Assembly (NCBI GenBank): GCA_943846615.1
Contig: OX044354.1
Location: 310,001-374,000, forward strand
DNA length: 64,000 bases
Direction of reading: 5' to 3'
Source: an uncultured Amylibacter sp.
GTDB lineage: Bacteria > Pseudomonadota > Alphaproteobacteria > Rhodobacterales > Rhodobacteraceae
Positions 59,932 through 64,000 of the stretch are shown piece by piece. Numbering within the stretch: position 1 is the stretch's first letter; every line of letters starts with the position of its first letter. The translations under genes and the position numbers were made by a program. The notes beneath the pieces were generated by a model, which saw nothing but the letters and a program-made list of their open reading frames with translations, did not search any database and had not been told where the DNA came from.

Positions 59932-60044
59932 ATTTTCTCCCTCATCGCGCATCATACAATTAAACGCAAATAATCCGTTCAGACCTAATCAAGCATCTGA
60001 ACGAAGTCTATATCTTTTTAAGGAAGGTTGAAACCTTGGTGATC

Positions 60045-60260
60045 CTAAGGATCATCAGGTGTTTCCAGCGCGTCTGATACCATATTGGAAACCTCATCTA
60101 TTGGAATAACAAAGCTCTGAACTAACAAAACTGACAAAGCAATAATCGAAGCCGATAAAACAACCCAATCAACAGTAACCGCACCTTTTTCATCAGATTT
60201 AAAGCTGCCTACGCATGCGCCAATTCTTTTGGTTAAATCTAACATATATTCACGCCCCAT
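60045..60260 (-). CDS. Small Flp/TadE-like membrane protein
   Basis: About 71 residues from ATG 60260 (GAGGGA upstream). After a basic start comes DEKGAVTVDWVVLSASIIAL, which resembles the E/D-containing start and hydrophobic helix of Flp pilins and TadE-type pseudopilins (GAVTVEYGL-like). No other tad genes adjoin it. A role as a pilin-like protein is inference. Confidence 0.6.
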   Translation of the reverse strand: MGREYMLDLTKRIGACVGSFKSDEKGAVTVDWVVLSASIIALSVLLVQSFVIPIDEVSNMVSDALETPDDP

Positions 60261-60404
60261 CCCATTTTCCCTCGAAAAACGGTTTATAATCCCCCCGCAA
60301 CGATTTGCGGGCTGTTCCCCTGCTTCTTGAAGATGTATATGGCTAAAATAAGGCAAAAATACGCACAACCGAGGATATATGTAATTCTATCAATATTTCC
60401 GCGC

Positions 60405-60432
60405 TTGCATTTCCCCCATTTCCCCATATAAG
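60405..60432 (+). promoter_or_regulatory. Candidate promoter of rpsF-rpsR-rplI
   Basis: TTGCAT, 16-bp spacer, TATAAG; transcription would start near 60439, exactly at the first base of the leader hairpin. Found by eye. Confidence 0.45.
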
Positions 60433-60438
60433 CACCCC

Positions 60439-60491
60439 ACTTCTGCACTATTTTTTCATCGCGGTCGCCTCTCGTATACGAATGCAGAAGT
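60439..60491 (+). promoter_or_regulatory. Leader stem-loop of the ribosomal protein operon
   Basis: ACTTCTGCA pairs perfectly with TGCAGAAGT over 9 bp, enclosing 35 nt that include a TCGTATACGA palindrome. It lies 40 nt before the rpsF ATG, the place where an S6:S18 autoregulatory leader would be expected. Confidence 0.5.
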
Positions 60492-60531
60492 AAGTTCGTA
60501 TTTTGAAGCTCGCTTAAATCGAGGTACTGAT

Positions 60532-60891
60532 ATGGCGCTCTACGAGCACGTATTTATTTCGCGTCAGGACTTGTCCAACGCGCAGGCTGAAGGTCTTATC
60601 GAACACTTCAGCGCAGTTCTTTCCGACAACGATGGCAAAGTCATCGATCAGGAATACTGGGGTCTAAAAACAATGGCCTACAAAATTAACAAAAACCGCA
60701 AGGGCCACTACGCCTTCTTGAAATCAGATGCACCTTCTGCAGCTGTTCAAGAAATGGAACGCCTGATGCGTTTGCATGACGACGTAATGCGCGTCATGAC
60801 AATCCGTGTTGATGAGCATGAAGAAGGCCCATCAGTAGTCATCCAAGCGAAATCGGCGAAAGAAGAACGTCGTCGCGAACGCGAACGTTAA
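60532..60891 (+). CDS. rpsF: 30S ribosomal protein S6
   Basis: 119 residues. Starts MALYEHVFISRQDLSNAQ and contains YWGLKTMAYKINKNRKGHY and MRLHDDVMRVMTIRVDEHEE. Binds S18 in the 30S platform. GAGG lies upstream. rpsR follows after 17 nt. Confidence 0.98.
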   Translation: MALYEHVFISRQDLSNAQAEGLIEHFSAVLSDNDGKVIDQEYWGLKTMAYKINKNRKGHYAFLKSDAPSAAVQEMERLMRLHDDVMRVMTIRVDEHEEGPSVVIQAKSAKEERRRERER

Positions 60892-60908
60892 GGAAAGGAC
60901 CTTAAACC

Positions 60909-61136
60909 ATGGCAAACAAACCATTTTTCCGTCGTCGTAAGTCCTGCCCTTTCTCTGGTGAAAACGCACCAAAGATCGATTACAAGGACACGAAACTATT
61001 GCAACGCTACATCTCTGAGCGCGGCAAAATCGTACCATCACGTATCACCGCAGTATCTGCAAAGAAACAACGCGAGCTTGCAAAAGCTATCAAACGCGCT
61101 CGTTTCCTAGCGCTTCTGCCATACGCAGTTAAGTAA
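60909..61136 (+). CDS. rpsR: 30S ribosomal protein S18
   Basis: 75 residues with the conserved [19 protein letters not shown] and [20 protein letters not shown]. Partner of S6. It lies 10 nt before rplI. Confidence 0.98.
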   Translation: MANKPFFRRRKSCPFSGENAPKIDYKDTKLLQRYISERGKIVPSRITAVSAKKQRELAKAIKRARFLALLPYAVK

Positions 61137-61146
61137 GGGGAACATC

Positions 61147-61779
61147 ATGCACGTTATCCTACTCGAACGCGTAGCGAAACTTGGCCAAATGGGCGATGTT
61201 GTGAATGTAAAGCAAGGCTTTGCACGTAACTTCTTGTTGCCACAAGGCAAAGCATTGCGCGCAACTGATGCGAACAAAGCGGCTTTTGAATCACAAAAGG
61301 CTACTTTAGAAGCACAGAACCTAGAAACCAAAAAAGAAGCAGAAGCAGTTGCAGAGAAATTGGGTGGACAACAGTTCATCGTGATTCGCTCAGCTTCCGA
61401 CGCTGGCGCTTTGTACGGTTCTGTTACCAACCGCGATGCAGCAGACGCCGCAACAGCAGAAGGCTTCACAGTCGATAAGAAACAAATCATCTTGCAAGCA
61501 CCAATCAAAGAATTGGGACTTCACAAGCTTGGCGTTTCTTTGCACCCAGAAGTGGAATGCACTATCGAGCTGAACGTTGCTCGTTCAGAAGAAGAAGCTG
61601 AATTGCAAGCTGCTGGTGAATCTATCGCAGATTTGGCCGCAGCAGCAGAAGCAGAAGCAGAATTCGAAATCGCCGAACTATTCGACGACATGGGTTCAGC
61701 GGCAGCACTTGACGAAGACGGCAATGAGCTGATCAAAGACGAGCCTGCACCAAAAGCAGAAGAAGCTTCAGAAGAGTAA
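61147..61779 (+). CDS. rplI: 50S ribosomal protein L9
   Basis: 210 residues. N-terminal domain [20 protein letters not shown] and NFLLPQGKA; long connecting helix; C-terminal [14 protein letters not shown]. An acidic, Ala/Glu-rich tail of ~55 residues follows the usual ~150-residue protein, as seen in several alphaproteobacteria. GGGGA precedes the ATG. Confidence 0.97.
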   Translation: MHVILLERVAKLGQMGDVVNVKQGFARNFLLPQGKALRATDANKAAFESQKATLEAQNLETKKEAEAVAEKLGGQQFIVIRSASDAGALYGSVTNRDAADAATAEGFTVDKKQIILQAPIKELGLHKLGVSLHPEVECTIELNVARSEEEAELQAAGESIADLAAAAEAEAEFEIAELFDDMGSAAALDEDGNELIKDEPAPKAEEASEE

Positions 61780-61801
61780 TCTTCACCATATATTGAATTT
61801 T

Positions 61802-61830
61802 AAGGGCGCGTGGAAACACGGGCCCTTTTT
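61802..61830 (+). terminator. Intrinsic terminator of rpsF-rpsR-rplI
   Basis: AAGGGC/GCCCTT and CGTG/CACG stem parts around a G-G mismatch, GAAA loop, followed by TTTT. Confidence 0.85.
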
Positions 61831-61937
61831 GCTTTCGGGATTAAAACCGACAAATCGCGTCGCAAAAGCCGATGACGCGGCCTTTCTTTTTTGCAAATCT
61901 GATTCCAGTCAATTCAAAGCAAAAAGGAGTGTGCCAA

Positions 61938-63317
61938 ATGGACTACGCAACAACCAACGACATCCAAGAGATCGTCGAAGCTGACCGTAAAAACGTTTGG
62001 CATCACCTAAGCCAGCACAAACAATACGAGAGCCAAGTCGACCCACGTATCATCGTCGAAGGCAAAGGTATGCGTGTTTGGGATCAAAACGGCAAAGAGC
62101 ATCTTGATGCTGTTTCTGGTGGTGTTTGGACGGTAAACGTCGGCTATGGTCGTGAACGCATTGCGGATGCCGTACGTGACCAATTGGTGAAAATGAACTA
62201 CTTCGCACAATCTGCGGGTTCTATCCCTGCAGCGATCTATGCGGACATGTTGATCGACAAAATGCCAGGTATGAGCCGCGTTTATTATTCAAATTCTGGT
62301 TCAGAAGCGAATGAAAAAGTCTTCAAAATGGTACGCCAGATCAGCCATAGCCATTATGATGGTAAGAAGTACAAAATCCTGTACCGCAACCGCGATTACC
62401 ACGGCACCACCATCACCGCCCTGTCCGCAACAGGCCAAGAGCAGCGCAAAGCGCAATATGGCCCGTACACACCTGGTTTCGTGGAAATCCCACATTGCCT
62501 TGAATATCGTGATCAATACGGCGAGGCAGATTACGGCGCCGCATGTTTGCGCGCCACAGAAGAGGTTATCCTGCGCGAAGGCCCTGAAACAATTGGTCTG
62601 ATGTGTCTGGAACCAATCACCGCTGGTGGTGGCGTTATCGTCCCACCAGAGGGTTATTTAGAAGGCATCCAAGCCCTGTGTAAGAAATATGAAATCCTAT
62701 TGCACATCGACGAAGTTGTTTGTGGTTTGGGCCGTACAGGCACATGGTTTGGCTACCAGAATTTCGACATCCAACCAGATTTCGTCACAATGGCCAAGGG
62801 CGTTGCATCGGGTTACGCGGCGATTTCATGTACCGTCACAACAGAAGCGGTCTTTGATAAATTCAAAGAAAACGCAGATGATCCAATGAGCTACTTTCGC
62901 GATATTTCAACATTTGGCGGCTGTACCGCCGGCCCTGCGGCGGCGATCGAAAACATGAAGATCATCGAAGAAGAAGGCCTGTTGGAAAACTGTCAAAAGA
63001 TGGGTGAATACTGCCTAAACGCCCTTGAAGGTCTGAAAGCAAAACACGCAATTATTGGTGATGTGCGCGGCAAAGGTTTGTTCCTTGGTGTTGAACTGGT
63101 TCAAGATCGCAATACAAAAGAGCCAGCAGATGAAAAGCTTGTCCAAGCTGTTGTCGGCGATTGTATGGCAAATGGTGTGATCATTGGCGCAACCAATCGT
63201 TCGGTGCCTGGCTTTAACAACACATTGTGCCTGTCACCTGCGTTGATCATTACCAAAGAAGATACCGACATCATCGTGGGCGCAATCGATAATGCTTTGA
63301 CCAAAGTGTTCGGTTAA
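61938..63317 (+). CDS. tpa: Class III aminotransferase, probably taurine-pyruvate aminotransferase
   Basis: The start at 61938 has AAAGGAG upstream and gives 459 residues. PLP fold type I: SGSEANEKVFKMVRQ, HIDEVVCGLGRTG and the Schiff-base K287 in TMAKGVASGYA. The N-terminus (TTNDIQEIV, VWHHLSQHK) and VDPRIIVEGKGMRVWDQNG match roseobacter Tpa proteins as I recall them. No xsc, pta or tau transporter genes are nearby, so another amine such as a beta-amino acid or polyamine remains possible. Confidence 0.82.
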   Translation: MDYATTNDIQEIVEADRKNVWHHLSQHKQYESQVDPRIIVEGKGMRVWDQNGKEHLDAVSGGVWTVNVGYGRERIADAVRDQLVKMNYFAQSAGSIPAAIYADMLIDKMPGMSRVYYSNSGSEANEKVFKMVRQISHSHYDGKKYKILYRNRDYHGTTITALSATGQEQRKAQYGPYTPGFVEIPHCLEYRDQYGEADYGAACLRATEEVILREGPETIGLMCLEPITAGGGVIVPPEGYLEGIQALCKKYEILLHIDEVVCGLGRTGTWFGYQNFDIQPDFVTMAKGVASGYAAISCTVTTEAVFDKFKENADDPMSYFRDISTFGGCTAGPAAAIENMKIIEEEGLLENCQKMGEYCLNALEGLKAKHAIIGDVRGKGLFLGVELVQDRNTKEPADEKLVQAVVGDCMANGVIIGATNRSVPGFNNTLCLSPALIITKEDTDIIVGAIDNALTKVFG

Positions 63318-63374
63318 GTTTTATTTTGTTAAAATGTCCAAATCCGGTTTTCACCTGAAAACCATATTGTAACG

Positions 63375-63396
63375 AAAAGCCCCTCGCGGGGCTTTT
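63375..63396. terminator. Bidirectional terminator between tpa and the DUF2339 gene
   Basis: Perfect stem AAAAGCCCC / GGGGCTTTT with a 4-nt loop between converging genes. Confidence 0.9.
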
Positions 63397-63402
63397 CTCG
63401 TT

Positions 63403-64000
63403 TTAGCTCTCGGTTTCATTATCCTCACCATCGTGCGTAATCGCATATGTCTGGTGCAGCCACCCCAACGCAGCCAAGGTCAGCCCAAGCCCGATAAACG
63501 ACGTTGCACGCCCCAATCCGCGTAGTTCCGAAATGTCCCACAAGAATACCTTCAACGCCGTCGCGGCCGCCAACGCCAAACCAATACGACGTAACAACAG
63601 GCTGTTCTGACGCACAGATGCCACAAAAACCACAACTGTCACGATCAACAACACAATCGTATAGGTATACAATTCATTCTGATAAACGCCTTCGTACAGA
63701 TAAATCCGCGAACCATGCCAGAAATGGCGTATTTCCAAGATCAACGCATATGCAGCCAATCCAACCACTCCAATCATTGTTTGCAACTTCGGCACCAAAT
63801 ACGGCACCCATTTGAAATACACACTGGCGTATAACAACAACGCGGGCAGAACATAGGCCAAAACAATGCTATCCACAGGGAAAAACCCTGCGACCTGCCC
63901 CGTAAACAACGGCGTAAATATCCCAACAGCCGCCGCCGCCATAATTCCAGCACCCAACGCCAGGATCGCCCCAAACGCATTACGCAACCGTTTAAAATCA
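63403..64000 (-). CDS. DUF2339-type multi-pass membrane protein (C-terminal part)
   Basis: The frame is open to the window edge, so the N-terminus is missing. About 199 residues with six predicted transmembrane helices. The ending KVFLWDISELRGLGRATSFI followed by GLGLTLAALGWLHQ is the typical C-terminus of DUF2339 proteins, large membrane proteins of unknown function. The TTG at 63987 is not taken as a start because the frame continues upstream. Confidence 0.8.
   Translation of the reverse strand, partial: DFKRLRNAFGAILALGAGIMAAAAVGIFTPLFTGQVAGFFPVDSIVLAYVLPALLLYASVYFKWVPYLVPKLQTMIGVVGLAAYALILEIRHFWHGSRIYLYEGVYQNELYTYTIVLLIVTVVVFVASVRQNSLLLRRIGLALAAATALKVFLWDISELRGLGRATSFIGLGLTLAALGWLHQTYAITHDGEDNETES

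Noticed and set aside
59259..59963. 234-codon gene opposite fabD
   Set aside because: Antisense shadow of fabD; His/Pro/Gln-rich translation without domains.
61938..63317. Taurine degradation locus
   Set aside because: Only the aminotransferase is here; no xsc, pta, tau transport or sulfite export genes lie nearby, so the pathway cannot be claimed.

Overview
The window looks like a chromosomal segment of a marine Rhodobacterales (Roseobacter-group) alphaproteobacterium of moderate GC content. The evidence is a two-piece, circularly permuted alphaproteobacterial tmRNA, 5-aminolevulinate synthase (C4 haem route), a typical roseobacter sulfite-assimilation cluster, and a gene transfer agent (GTA) locus in its usual place between mltG and cysE. 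No rRNA or tRNA gene, insertion sequence or CRISPR array was seen. The first gene (lptD) and the last (a DUF2339 membrane protein) run off the window.

Layout. 0-4.3 kb: lptD-surA-pdxA-rsmA (outer-membrane assembly, vitamin B6, 16S rRNA methylation). 4.3-10 kb, minus strand: a DUF4167 protein, prmC-prfA, a DUF1499 protein, ispG and a RodZ-like protein. 10-14.6 kb: hemA, a MarR-type regulator, sdhE, an aspartate aminotransferase and an Lrp-type regulator. 14.7-19.8 kb: assimilatory sulfur cluster cysG'-DUF2849-sulfite reductase-cysH-DUF934-fpr, divergent from the Lrp gene. 20.1-22.6 kb: a bufferin-type RiPP metallophore operon (bufA-bufB-bufC-doxX). 23-26.9 kb: cspA, a highly structured intergenic segment, and an OLD-family nuclease gene directly behind thyX. 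27.9-30.1 kb: ssrA (tmRNA), an M20 hydrolase and sspB, so the tag-making RNA and its ClpXP adaptor are close together. 30.1-36.5 kb: fumC, small genes, a cytochrome P450 with an overlapping hydrolase-like membrane protein, and ccdA. 36.5-41.3 kb: a TusA-like gene, a LysR regulator, a probable sRNA, purL, bolA and grxD. 41.3-48 kb: zapA and a coiled-coil gene, then tkt-gap-small ORF-pgk-fba (central carbon metabolism). 48-52 kb: ftsB-pdhA-pdhB-pdhC. 52-60 kb, minus strand: cysE, a collapsed GTA cluster, mltG, fabF, acpP, a pseudouridine synthase, fabG and fabD. 60.4-63.3 kb: rpsF-rpsR-rplI and a taurine-pyruvate-type aminotransferase.

Most notable. (1) The GTA cluster appears reduced by one large internal deletion to a small-terminase gene plus one open reading frame that joins the terminase ATPase to the C-terminal end of a DUF2793-like protein; this frame has no ordinary start codon. 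(2) The bufferin operon has a strong hairpin after the precursor gene, and its best ribosome binding site and ATG for bufB lie out of frame with the BufB body, which suggests a frameshift or an unusual start. (3) The OLD nuclease frame begins on the codon after the thyX stop and faces about 200 bp of dense hairpins with an 11-bp tandem repeat. (4) CysG has lost the second half of its methyltransferase domain. (5) A 20-nt copy of the tmRNA 3' region is repeated 61 bp downstream. Functions are assigned from recognised protein families and motifs; no database search was possible.
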